Made by a program: the position numbers and the translations under genes
NCBI GenBank assembly: GCA_963575745.1
Contig: CAUYUJ010022396.1
Location: forward strand, 1 to 64,000
From: Prorocentrum cordatum
Taxonomy: Eukaryota; Sar; Dinophyceae; Prorocentrales; Prorocentraceae
Length of the DNA stretch: 64,000 nt
Direction of reading: 5' to 3'
In this document: in pieces, positions 51,406 through 61,331 of the stretch
How positions within the stretch are numbered: position 1 is the first letter of the stretch
Layout: the number at the start of each line of letters is the position of its first letter
Notes under the pieces: generated by a model
The model's input: the letters and a program-made list of their open reading frames with translations, nothing else
Told to the model about the DNA's origin: nothing
Database searches by the model: none

Positions 51406-52765
51406 TTATGAAGAACGCGTCGTGCCTTTGGCCTCCTTGGGGTTGTAAGCAGACTTGGCCAGCGGGCCCGCCTGCCCCCAGCAACAGGGGTCGTCTATGT
51501 GGGGCAAGATGCCCAGCGTCTCATCGCTCGAGTCTGCCCCCCCCCCACTCGTGCCCTGCTCGGCGGCGTTGTCTGACGACGAGCTGGGGTCTCCGATGTG
51601 GAAATACAATGGGATGCTCTCCGCAATCGGGATGGTGCCCCAAGCCTCTCTGGGCGCGACCGCCTTTAATACGCTGGGGCCACCAGTGAGCCAGCCCCTG
51701 GCCCCCTCCAGATGTGGATGGAGAAGGTTCGTCACAGGGCCTGGATCCCACATGTCAGCTGCCTCCTGTCCTTTATGGTGAATGCCTGCCAATAGCAAGC
51801 GTGATATCTCATGGCGATCCTCCGGGCGATCGGATCGATACCAGTGGTCCATTGTCGAGATGACCATCATGGCGACAACATCGTCGACGGCCTGATCCAT
51901 GAAAGAATTCAGCGTCTCGTGGTTGACTTCGACAACGTCCCGGCATGCCTGAGATGCCGTTCCACCGTCGGCTTCTGTCCCGTGCTGGGAAGAACTCCAA
52001 GCACGTTGGCCAGGTGTCCCAAGGGCGTCCCCCCCCGCGTCAGAGCCCGCGCGCCCTTGCCAAGCTGCGCTTTGCAAGCGTGCGAGCCAGGAAAGATAAT
52101 GCGTTCCTTGCCATCCTCCAGGAAAAGGATTGACCTCGTTGACTGCGTGGAGGCATGGCCGAGAATGGCTGGCAGGTCTGAGCCAGAGCCGTCAGCGATG
52201 TCACCAACAGAAGCGCCCACGTCTGCGGTCGGTGGCTCGTTGTGATGTCGGCATTTGCACTCAATCGCGAAGGTCCCCAGAGTCCAGCACATGGCTGCGC
52301 CGCTGCCAACTCCGTTGACGTACAGGGGCCTCGCTAGGGCCGTGACCTTCAGAATGTGCCCATGCTGGCAATATGAGTTATCGAGCCCCCGTGCAGTCTC
52401 GATCCAACGATATAAATGTTCACACCAACGTCCTCCAACATACTGAGATTGCCAAGGGTCCGAGTTTTGAGTATGCCTGCTGCATGCGCACGCAGAATGC
52501 CTGCGGGAGTCGAGATTCTGCGCGTTTCCACACCCATCTGCCTCTCGAGCCTCCTCTGGTGGACGAGGTTCTGGTTCCTCGAGGATCCCGGCTGCCCATG
52601 AAGGCGCCAAGTCCTTCACAATAGCAAACTCACGCTCAATTACCCTGCCAGCGCACCTCCGGGTGTTGGGCGTTTCAGGCAGCGCGTTGGATGCTTCGCC
52701 AGTGGCGCGAACATCGCTGTCCTGCAGCATGAACGCCGTGAACTGCTCACACATGGCCTTTCTGC
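51406..52765 (-). pseudogene. Retroelement remnant: aspartic-protease region
   Basis: Minus-strand frames at 52754-51909 and 52537-52349 together carry a decayed aspartic-protease region of the kind found in dinoflagellate copia-like polyproteins. NLSMLEDVGVNIYIVG fits the catalytic (L)xD(T/S/P)G segment. After a frame change come VTALARPLYVNGVGSGAAMC and SGSDLPAILGHASTQSTRSI, then LFLEDGKERIIFPG, the usual protease C-terminal part. A further frame (52077-51406) continues with MVISTMDHWYRSDRPEDRHE-type sequence. Several frameshifts make it non-functional. No integrase or reverse transcriptase is visible downstream, so it is 3'-truncated or continues as unrecognisable sequence. Assignment rests on my memory of family patterns. 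Confidence 0.45.
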
Positions 52766-53640
52766 AGCCACTGCCTGTTCCATGTCCACATTCATCGATG
52801 GGGAGTCCACCTTCCTGCTCGTGGCCGAGCGCGGTCTGCGGTGGCGTCGCAAACCCGCCTCCTCGCGCTGCTGTTCCAGGCAGTCCAGCAGCGGGTTGCT
52901 TAGGGGATTCGGCATCGAATCGGCAGCAAGTGCCCCCGCATCTTGCACCGATGAGGCGTTCACTACAAGTGTCCCCGTAAAATATAGAAGCTCGATTGGC
53001 GTGGCCATTGCTGAGAACTTTGCCGGCGTCGGGCTGCTCGTGGCCGAGCTTGCCGCACAGGAAGACATCGAGACTTCATCCGGCCTCCCGCGCAGGTCAG
53101 AGATCTCCTGAGCCTGCTGGATAGCAGCAGCTGCTGAGCTCGATGCGTCGATGAATCCCGCATAGGGGTATCCCACCACGATGATGCCAGGCCCCCTGAA
53201 AAGGGCACATGGGGCTTCCACGTCGGCCCCTGCCCTTCCTCTTGACACGTGCACCCGGGCGTTTCGGTCCCAGCATTCTGCGTGGCATCGGTGACCACAT
53301 TTCAGCCTCCACATTTGCTCGCGGAATGCAAATGACTCGAGGCACACAGCGCACTGCGTCAAGGAGATGCCCGACGCCACAGGCGACTCTGAGTTTGGGC
53401 GCGCCCACCCTTGCCGTTGCAGCGAGTGCCCCGACGCCTCGCGCGGAAACGGCGGCGGTCCGCCCCTGGGCCTCGGAGTCGGCCTCGCGGTCTGCACGTG
53501 CCCGCGCTGTGCGCTGTTCTTGACCATGTGTTGTGCGCGCCTGGCGTTTCAATCGCGGGCGGCCCTCCGGGCTTCTTCCGCTGCCTGCATATTTGCATGC
53601 AGCGTCGCATGAATGTCGCGCATATGCTTCGGTGAGGTGA
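52640..53640 (-). pseudogene. Retroelement remnant: gag-like part with RING finger
   Basis: The frame 53527-52640 contains LTQCAVCLESFAFREQMWRL, KCGHRCHAECWDRN and later APCALFRG, a C3H2C3-type RING whose last pair is degenerate (CALF for CPxC). Downstream IELLYFTGTLVVNASSVQDA, GALAADSM and a Gln/Arg-rich helix precede the protease-like part. Just upstream of 53527 the same frame reads KHMRDIHATLHANMQAAEEA and is interrupted by one TGA (about 53554), so a nonsense mutation lies inside the gene. RING-bearing gag regions occur in dinoflagellate polyproteins (recalled, not checked). Confidence 0.5.
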
Positions 53641-53651
53641 TGGCAGGTGTG

Positions 53652-54600
53652 TTACAATATCTGGTCCAGGTGCTCGTGCAATCGTATCTGGGTCAGCCAG
53701 CGACGGCAAATAACCCGCGCTCGGATGCGTTCCCGCATCTGGGGCACGAGCCGCCTGCAAGCGGTAAAAATCACCCGCCATATCCCGACTCGCTTGGTTT
53801 TGGGGCCAATCGGCCGACCATTGGCGTTGCATTGATCTCTGCGAAATGTTCGGGGAACAGCGGCTGATCCATCGGTGGTGGAGCTGTCCATTGGAGAGGA
53901 GGGCATGTTGGGTGCGCAGCGAATGCAATAATGAATGGCAGCCTATCTGGATGGACTGCCGACGGGCTCGCGCCTGGGCGCCACTCCCAGGGCGGTCTCC
54001 AGTTGTTCCGTTCTGTCGCATCCACTCCGAGCAACCTCATCTCAGACATGGTCGCCTGATGTTGTTGTTGCACGAATGATGTTGCTCTAGTGGCGACTGC
54101 CTGTGTCCAGGCTGGTCTGTTGGTGGCGCTGCCAGCAGCGAGCTTGCTGGGCTGCCAGTGGCCTGGCATTGGCTTAGAGTGCCACAGGGCAGCGTTGCCC
54201 TGATGGCAGCTGCAAGGTCGGAGTCCTGGCGCAGCATGGCCATGCGCTTCATGAAGTCCTCATTGCTCCTCGACGCTGCTTGTTGGCCATTGGGCGTGCC
54301 CGCCCCTGGCGCTGAGCTCTGCTCGGACCTTGGCTGGCCGAATACAATGGGCTCGAACCTGGTAGAGCCAGCGTTTGCTGGTGGCCTTGCCCGCCCGAAA
54401 CCCGCCGGCTGCCCTGACAACACGCATCCAAGGGCGTCTGCCCAAGGGTGGAACCTACCGAAGGCGTCCGACAGCGTAAACACCTCGTTGGATGGTGGTA
54501 CTATCCAGGAAGATGAGCCAGTGTCAGTGGGCAAAGCTGCCGGTGGCTCAGCATTCGTTGTTGTGGCTGCGCCAGCAGCTGCGTGGACGATGAGGTGCAC
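53652..54600 (-). pseudogene. Probable upstream part of the same retroelement polyprotein
   Basis: Two overlapping minus-strand frames: 54600-54037 (SNEVFTLSDAFGRFHPWADA, RSNEDFMKRMAMLRQDSDLA) and 54169-53771 (TSFVQQQHQATMSEMRLLGV, DQPLFPEHFAEINATPMVGR). Both look natural and require one frameshift near 54100 to join. Pro/Gln-rich gag-like composition. Their continuity with the RING part is inferred from spacing and strand. Confidence 0.4.
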
Positions 54601-54694
54601 TGCTCTGCGCCGAAAGGTCCCACGCGCGTGGCCACCCCAACGCCGACTGGTGCTTCGGGCTCGAACCAGCTGTTCTGAAAGTGGACACCGTCCA

Positions 54695-55480
54695 TTACCA
54701 TCGGCCAGCCCCGTAAATCAGACCTGGCGCCAGAGAAGCACTTGGGATAATGCCAGACGCACTTCTATTCGCATTCGGGTGTCCACGCAAGCTGGACTGC
54801 ACATGGTCGGAATAATACCGTTGTCCGTCCGTCGCAACAGTATCGTCAGCAGAACGCCAGACCTTTCTTCCATCTCGCAATAGACGCGGGATGGATGTGA
54901 ATATGTAAAATTCGGTGTCCTCCCTGAAGCGAGAAAGGATCCCGTGGTCACCCGTCAGATCGGGGCATCCGTCTACAAACTGCCTGACGCGTCTTCCTCG
55001 TGGGTTGTGCTCTGCACGCCGAGACGTACCGCGCCCGATGATGCCACTCAGGTAATCCCATTTGGTTCCGCGCACGAAGAAACCAAGGGCATTGTCAACG
55101 GATTCGGGAGTTTGGCCGCCTACACGCGTCACTGCCGAGCACAGTGATTCTTTGCATACTACGCTAGAAAACGAGTTCCCCCCAGTGGCTCCAATCCACA
55201 ATTTGAGGCATCCTCGTCGTCGCGCGCATGCTTCAGCTGGAGGCGGGCCTCCTCGGCACCAAAACTGTCCGTCATGTTGCCGATGTGCAAGAGCAACCAA
55301 ATCGCAGAATCTTGCGGTTGGATCGCGCATCCATTTACATATGCTTTCGTAAACCCTTCCGCCCCAAAGATGAAACAGAGCATCTGTGACCGCTACCCAG
55401 CCGTCGTAGCGATCCTATGCCCATCACGCTTTCGCAAGTCGTTCACCACGGACGCCACCATAAAATGGCCTGCGCCTGCA
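54695..55480 (-). pseudogene. Broken gene of unknown function
   Basis: Minus strand. VVNDLRKRDGHRIATTAG ends at an in-frame TAG near 55404. It continues LCFIFGAEGFTKAYVNGCAI, QPQDSAIWLLLHIGNM and LQLKHARDDEDASNCGLEPL. After a shift near 55180 it reads SVVCKESLCSAVTRVGGQTP, LGFFVRGTKWDYLSGIIGRG, DLTGDHGILSRFREDTEFYI and FTSIPRLLRDGRKVWRS. One stop and one frameshift interrupt what looks like a single protein of about 250 residues. Family unknown; it could be part of the neighbouring element or an independent retrocopy. Confidence 0.45.
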
Positions 55481-55549
55481 GGTGCGAATAACGGTCGTTT
55501 GACGGTTGACGTTGGCGTGGCAACGCATAGAATGCAACACTACTCCGTC

Positions 55550-56048
55550 TCATTCGGGCCTCTGGATTCGGAGTCTCTTTTGGGAAACTGAGGGGTTGCA
55601 ATTTGCGCAGTGTATTACGTAGCTTTGTTTCTGTGTTTCGACGGCGGTCTGCGTCGGCATTGTACCTTGGTCAGGAACATGTTCCTTATCGGGCGCGTCC
55701 GCCCCTCCAGGGCTGGGCGCGTCCGCGGGCGCGTCCGCCCCCACCTGGATTCCTGCGCCAGTCAGCTTCGAGGGCGCAGCCTTTGACTTTGGCATTAGTA
55801 GCGCGGTCGGTGGCCCGACGGATGTCGAGGCCGCGGCCGGCGACTCGGCAGGTGATTTTGCCTGCGCGGCACTGATCAGCGCCGCCCGCTTCTTTGCTGA
55901 TGGCTGAAGGCTCTCCTCTTGGAAACCTTCTGGCGCCGCCAGCGCCCTGGCGAAACTTCCCTTTCGACTCACGTTTTGGAGGCAGGTCTTTGGCATCCTG
56001 CAGATTATTCATCGCTGCGGGGCCAAAAGGCACATCATAGTTTGACAT
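55550..56048 (-). pseudogene. Ala/Lys-rich protein with one frameshift
   Basis: It starts MSNYDVPFGPAAMNNLQDAK (ATG at 56048) and after a shift near 55945 continues AAPEGFQEESLQPSAKKRAA, LMPKSKAAPSKLTGAGIQVG and YVIHCANCNPSVSQKRLRIQ, with a stop at 55550. Basic and low-complexity; unknown function. Confidence 0.4.
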
Positions 56049-56429
56049 GTCCTTGTCTGTTGCCGAGCCTGATATTCCCGTGCGCGCGGCTAGTAGTGAA
56101 GGCGCCCAGTCGCCAGGAAAGGCCTGGCCCCCCCGGTGCTCTGCAGACCTTGTGGCGACCCGTTACCTGGCCATCGCTCGGACGTCTATTCCCTGTGTTT
56201 TTTTTTCCGGTTTCGTGCGTGGTTTTTGTTCGCCAAATGATCAAGGATGCTCTTCGATGCTCCTCGCCGAAGGAAAATATGCACACGTCCGAGCGATGCC
56301 AAAATACTCAGGCAGGTGTCGGGCTACCTCCGAGGCGGGCAGCTGAGCCCGAGCGTCTCCTCGCGGGGCCGCAGCTGCTCTCCGTGTCGCTATCGGGGGG
56401 CTCCTCTGGGTCCACCTCATGATGTGGAC

Positions 56430-56610
56430 GTACAGTCATCGGCCTGACCTAAGGAACGATAAATAAGGAACGGAGCCCCTTTTTTATCCCGAGGAAAAAC
56501 ACATAAGAAACGATACATAACAAATAACGCATAAGGAACTGTAAATAACGCATACAATTCTAAGGAACGACCGAGCCCCTTTTGAAAAGTAAGTGTTCCT
56601 TATTCAAGCC
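56430..56610. repeat. AAGGAACG short repeat
   Basis: AAGGAACGATAAATAAGGAACGGAGCCCC-type words (eight or more AAGGAAC/ATAACG) in an AT-richer patch. Confidence 0.65.
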
Positions 56611-56757
56611 GCTCGCTGCAGCGTCTTTGAAGGGGCCGCTTTTGTCTCGCCGGTCTCCTGGGTCTCCCAGGCGCGCCCGCTCTTTTCCCTGTCGGGGTCA
56701 TCGTCGCCCTGGGCGCGTCCGCCCGGTGGTTCGGCAGGTGAGGCTGGCGCGAATGTG

Positions 56758-56925
56758 AAGGGGCCCTGGGGCACACAAGTAAATACACACAGATCAAAAT
56801 ACTCCCAATAGTTTCCCATATTTCCTGGGTTTTTGTCTTCCCCCCCACTTCCCATATTTTCCTATATTTTCCTGGGAGTCGGACATTAATTGTGTCTGTG
56901 TGTTTTTTTCCCCTCCTGTGAATGG
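56758..56925 (-). repeat. 165-bp element, copy 2
   Basis: Partner of 45636-45800. Contains TTCCCATATTTTCCT and TGTGTCTGTGTGTTTTTTTC. Confidence 0.8.
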
Positions 56926-57683
56926 CCGCCCCCCCAAATCTCTTCCTTCTTCTCCGATGTTCTCGCCCGCCGCCCGAGTGGATGCTGGAGGAGAGGCAGG
57001 AGGCTCGGCCCTGGAGCTGCCCGCGATCTGACCCGTCGCATTCAGCTCGCGCCGACGGGGCACGCTTCCATCCCCGCCCGCGCTCGCCCCATCGGAGTCT
57101 TCATCCCGCCGCTGCCAGTGCCAGTCTTGATTGCAGATCTTGAGATCAACGCTCAGATCTCCCCTAGCAGCGTCCGCATATTGGACTTCAGTACCGATCA
57201 ACGGAATGTAGTCCGCAATGGACGTGGCCGTCCTTCCGCCTACGCCGTCGCCACGGTCACGATGCTTAAGCGTCTCGCCATGGTGCGGGCTGCGAACTGG
57301 ACGGCACGCCGGGCAATTGCGGCGATGCTGACTGCGAGCAGGGCATGGACGCATGCGGCAGCCCCTGCGAGCTTGGACGATGTCTCGCTTGCACGCCCGC
57401 ACCCCATCACTTTCTTCACCGCGACGATCGGATGTTTTGGCGACGCGACCCCTGTCATCACGAGAAACATGCTTAAGAGGCCACCCTCCACCTCCTCCTC
57501 CTCATCATCATCCTCCTTCTCCCAACCAGGGTCAACCCGAAGCTGGGTGAGAACGCGCGCAATCAAGCTCATCATCCTTCTGCTCGCCCTTCTCCTCCTG
57601 CTCCCCTCACTTCTCCTCTGTCCTGATCCCTCCTCGTCCCCCTCGTGTTCCTCCCCTTCCTCCTCCTCCCCCTGCCTCCTCAT
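56794..57683 (-). pseudogene. Unknown protein with one frameshift, tail formed by the 165-bp element
   Basis: The first minus-strand frame (ATG candidates at 57683 and 57575; stop 57240) reads MSLIARVLTQLRVDPGWEKE, an acidic run, then VMTGVASPKHPIVAVKKVMG and hydrophobic Ala-rich helices. Near 57255 the natural-looking sequence moves frame: GGRTATSIADYIPLIGTEVQ, YADAARGDLSVDLKICNQDW and HWQRRDEDSDGASAGGDG, to a stop in the dispersed element at 56794. A membrane or signalling protein is possible; no family recognised. One indel separates the parts. Confidence 0.4.
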
Positions 57684-57751
57684 CAGTCTCCTTCGCCCTC
57701 CCTCATTCGGCAGGGCCGCCGAATGTCCATGTGTGTTACTCCTGGGCGTGC

Positions 57752-58582
57752 TCAGGCTGATCGAAAAATTCGGTTCGACAACTTCCCCACCTCTTTGTCC
57801 ACTGAGTGAACCCGCGCTGCCATGATCAAGACACTTCGCCTGGACATGCAAATGGGCTGTCCGTCAAAACCAGACACCAACAAGCCACGCAACCAACCGC
57901 GAATGAAACGATTCCCGCCACTCTCCACAGAGCACGCTTCGCTCCCCAACGTGCCGTTCAACGCTCTTAACATCGGCCCCCAAACGACAAGCGCTGCGTA
58001 GCCTTCCCCAAACCACCGACGGCTCGATAGCCTGGCCGCGCTGGCGGCGGCAGCGCCGACGCCCTGCTCCGCAGCGCCCCCTGCGCCCGCGGCGCCCTCG
58101 GTGCAACCGCCCGTGGCGACACCGGCCTTTCTCTCCTCCGCGAGCGCCAACCCTTCCGGCACATCTTGCCTGCACGCAGGGCAAATCAGGCCGAGCGCGT
58201 CCACCTTGGACCAACTTGAAACGAGGCAGTCGGAGCAGAACGAATGCCTGCAAGGTAGGTGGCGGCACGGGACATCCTCCATGCAAATCATACAATTCGC
58301 GGGCGCCGGATCGCCGGGGTGTCCGCCCTTGCACCGCTCGAGCACGCTGTTGATGTAGTCCATATCCCGGGCGCTGCGGGACACGCTCGCGTCCAGTCCG
58401 GACAGCAATTCGTAATCCTCAGGGACGATACGCCGATACTGCAGATCCTCGACGGCCTTCTTGTCATGATCTGAGAGCACCTCCATTAGCAGCTCGTAGT
58501 GGGCTGGGTAGCGTTGTCGAGTGCGGCGCGCGCTTGCTAGGGCGCCCTGCGCTGCCCTTCGAGACATGACGACTGCGGACAT
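57752..58582 (-). CDS. RING-finger (C3HC4) protein, probable E3 ubiquitin ligase
   Basis: A 276-residue frame from the ATG at 58582 (alternative ATG 58567). Residues about 25-80 are helical (YELLMEVLSDHDKKAVEDLQ, ASVSRSARDMDYINSVLERC). The RING follows: NCMICMEDVPCRHLPCRHSF, CSDCLVSSWSKVDAL and LICPACRQDV, giving CxxC...CxH...CxxC...CPxC, all metal ligands present. RING domains recruit E2 enzymes for ubiquitin transfer. The C-terminal 120 residues contain RFIRGWLRGLLVSGFDGQPI and are not recognised. The frame upstream to 58711 is Ser/Cys-rich low complexity. A repeat array covers the likely promoter (58690-59760). Intronless and intact; no leader relic seen. Confidence 0.75.
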   Translation of the reverse strand: MSAVVMSRRAAQGALASARRTRQRYPAHYELLMEVLSDHDKKAVEDLQYRRIVPEDYELLSGLDASVSRSARDMDYINSVLERCKGGHPGDPAPANCMICMEDVPCRHLPCRHSFCSDCLVSSWSKVDALGLICPACRQDVPEGLALAEERKAGVATGGCTEGAAGAGGAAEQGVGAAAASAARLSSRRWFGEGYAALVVWGPMLRALNGTLGSEACSVESGGNRFIRGWLRGLLVSGFDGQPICMSRRSVLIMAARVHSVDKEVGKLSNRIFRSA

Positions 58583-58689
58583 GACGACAGCGGAGCTGGA
58601 AGCGGAACAAAAGCAAGAGGAGGAGCAGGAATAGGAATAGGAGTCAACCAAGACGACTCGATCGTGCCACCAGGCTGGCCCCCCCAAGG

Positions 58690-59760
58690 CCCCGGGCCCT
58701 CGGGGGTGCACATGGCGCGCACCTGAAAGCGGCTACCCCCCTCACCCCGGACCCTCCGCCGCAACATCGAGGGGCCGCCCCCCTCTACCCCGAGCCCCCC
58801 GCCGACGCGTTGGATGGCGACGGCGGAGATCATGCGCCGACGACGGGGCGGCGACGATGATGGTGACATTGATAGCCGACGGCGCTGGCGACGGAAAAAC
58901 ACGGCTCTCCCACATGTCCGCGAGGGCCCGTGATCTCCAGGACCCCCCGGGCCCGCAATTTCGACAGACCACCCCTCTCTACACCGAGCCCCCCGCCGAC
59001 GCGTTGGATGGCGACGGCGGAGATCCTGCGCCCGCGACGATGGCGCAACTTGAAGGGGCCACCCGTCTCTACCCCGAGCCCCCCCTCCACGGCAGAGAAG
59101 CTCTGGTGCGGAATAAATGAAGACGATGAAGACGACGCGGCGGCGACGGTCTCTCGACTGCGGCCCCGCTGACCACGATGGCGGCGGCGGCGGCGACGAC
59201 GATGACGGCAATGATGACGGCGACAGCAATCGCGACATAACGACGACGGCGTCAGCGGCGGCGAGAGCGCGCAGTCACTGCGCGGCGGAGAATGAATCTT
59301 CCGCACATGGGGCGCGCCTGAAAGCGGCTCCCCCCCTCACCCCGGACCCTCCGCCGCAATTTCGAGGGGCCGCCCCTCTCTTCCCCGAACCCCCCGCCGA
59401 CGCGCTGGATGGCGACGGCGGAGATCCTGCGCCCGCGACGTAGCATACCCCGAGCCCCCCTCTGCGACAGAGAAGCTCTGATGGGGAATAAATGAAGACG
59501 ATGAAGACGACGCGGCGGCGACGATCCCTCCGCCGCAATTTCGAGGAGCCGCCCCTCTCTACCCCGAGCCCCCCGCCGACGCGTTAGATGGCGACGATGA
59601 AGATCCTGCGCCCGCGACGATGGCGCAGCTTGAAGGGGCCGCCCGTCTCGACCCGAGCCCCCCCTCCACGGCGGAGAACCTCTGGCGCGGAGACGGAAGG
59701 AAGAGGAGGAGGGCGAAACTGCGCGGGGACAACGCCCGCAGCATCTCTCAGACTGCCCCA
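58690..59760. repeat. CTACCCCGAGCCCCCC tandem array
   Basis: Three to four diverged units of about 250-300 bp with GCGACGATGGCGCAACTTGA, AGGGGCCACCCGTCTCTACC, CCGAGCCCCCC, GCCGACGCGTTGGATGGCGA and GGAATAAATGAAGACGATGA. The AGGGGCCACCC...TCTCTACCCC segment is shared with the 25-27-kb hairpin element. Confidence 0.8.
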
Positions 59761-59939
59761 CGGGGCTGGTGGGTGTGAGATAGTTCCTCCCCGTGGGTCT
59801 CCAGGCGTGTGAAATAATTCACCCCCCCCCTATAGTCCCCGCCCAGGGACCCCAAACCAGCGATTCGACCCCCCCCCCGCTCCCCCGGGCCCCCCCCCAC
59901 CCGGGCCCCCTACAAGCGCGTCGCGGCCTCTTTGCGCCC

Positions 59940-60320
59940 AAAAGAAGCTCACGACAAGCCAAGAAAGTCCCAAGAGACCTCCAAGACGACCCACGAGGGT
60001 TCCAAGACACCAAGCGAGCGTTCCAACCCGTCCAAGATCGGCCGAAAACAAACCAAGGAATCTCCAAGACACCCCAAAAACCTCCAAAAAGACTCATCGG
60101 AAAACGTTCATTTTCAAGACGGCCCAAGAGGCCCCAATGACGGCCCAAGAGGTTCCCAAGACATCCCCAAGAGAGGCCCGAGAGGGGGAACTTCAACCGA
60201 CAATCCGAGCCTTCCGCCCCTTCACGGCCACAGCAAACTCCATGAGGCCCCAAGAAACCCCAAAAAGCGTCCAAAAAGGCCCCAAATGGCCCCAAAACGG
60301 CTCCCAAGACGCTGCGTAAC
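59940..60320. repeat. CCAAGAGGC phased tract
   Basis: CCAAGACGGCCCAAGAGGCC words at 10-12-bp steps. 59818-59910 is C-rich. Confidence 0.75.
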
Positions 60321-60447
60321 TGCCCCCAAAATTCCCGCGAGAAGCCCCGCAAAAAATCACCACCACGAAACTTCGTGAACGCCTCTACCACTAACAGCGC
60401 TCGCTAAAAACGCCTCTACCACGAACTTCGTGATCACCACCACAAAA

Positions 60448-60564
60448 CTTCGTGAACGCCTCTACCACCAACCTCCGCCGGCAGCGCTCGCACTGCTCTC
60501 GTAACATTAATTCCGCCTCCCACTCATCCCACATCACGCTCTCCCCTCGCAGCACTTGCAACAG
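60448..60564. repeat. 117-bp direct repeat inside the helicase remnant, copy 1 (partner 61005-61121)
   Basis: CTTCGTGAACGCCTCTACCA to GCAGCACTTGCAACAG, near-identical at both places. On the minus strand it encodes the EQCERCRRRLVVEAFTK segment. Shorter pieces follow at 60375-60447. Confidence 0.9.
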
Positions 60565-61003
60565 ATTTGTCGTGCCTGAACGCTTCTCCGCACGCCGCGC
60601 ACGTCAGCGGCTTCGCGTCCGCCTCGGCTTTCCGTTTGCGATTCGCTGCCACCGCATTGCCCCGTCGCACCCCTTTCTCTCGTTCTTCCGCGCATGTCCG
60701 ACAGAATCTTTCCACCGCAGCATTGTGCCTTTTCTGAACTGAGGACATCTCCGCCTTTTCATCATACAGCGACAGGCGTTTCCCGTTCGTACATCGCACC
60801 GTGCCGACGCTTTCGTTCCACGTCGCGTTGCCTTTCCGCGAGTTCTGCTTTGCTTTGACATAGCTACACTTCGCGCAGTACATTTTCCTAATCTGTTTCA
60901 TTTCCCCGTCGTCGGCAGCCGCGTCCGCGTTCCGACCACTGCCATAGGGTGCCGCGTCGTCACTCTTTGCAGAACGCTGACCTTTCCTTTCTCTGGAACT
61001 CAT
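60524..61003 (-). pseudogene. Zinc-finger tail of a Pif1-like helicase gene
   Basis: A 159-residue minus-strand frame: KQIRKMYCAKCSYVKAKQNS, RFCRTCAEEREKG and PLTCAACGEAFRHDK. Paired CxxC knuckles with a Lys-rich context resemble Stc1-type zinc fingers (recalled resemblance) that follow Pif1-type helicase domains in dinoflagellates. The frame runs into the duplicated 117-bp segment and so ends artificially. A frame change near 60970 separates it from the preceding segment. Confidence 0.5.
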
Positions 61004-61331
61004 ACTTCGTGAACGCCTCTACCACCAACCTCCGCCGGCAGCGCTCGCACTGCTCTCGTGGCATGAATTCCGCCTCCCACTCATCCCAATTCACGCTCTC
61101 CCCTCGCAGCACTTGCAACAGTTTGTTCGTGCCCGCCATCGCACCCGCGTTGTGCGGACTCGTATCAAACGGGCGGAAGATCAGCAAATTCTCCCGTCTG
61201 ACCACGCGCGCGGTGGCAACGTAACTGCACATCCAACTCACGCCGCGCCCTCTTTCGAGGTCAGCTATCACTGCTGCCATGGTCCGCCCCTGGGCAACAT
61301 GCGCCGTTAACACTAATCGCGGGATTATCAA
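60960..61331 (-). pseudogene. Pif1-like helicase C terminus (motifs V-VI) with CxxC finger
   Basis: A minus-strand frame with RLVLTAHVAQGRTMAAVIAD (SF1 motif V-like, LTAHxxQGxT) and YVATARVVRRENLLIFRPF (motif VI-like, VAxTRvRxRenL). Then LLQVLRGESVNWDEWEAEFM, REQCERCRRRLVVEAFTK and YEFQRKERSAFCKE with a stop. This is the usual order of the dinoflagellate Pif1-like proteins I remember. Pif1 helicases unwind DNA 5'-3'. ATPase motifs I-III are absent here. Confidence 0.6.
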
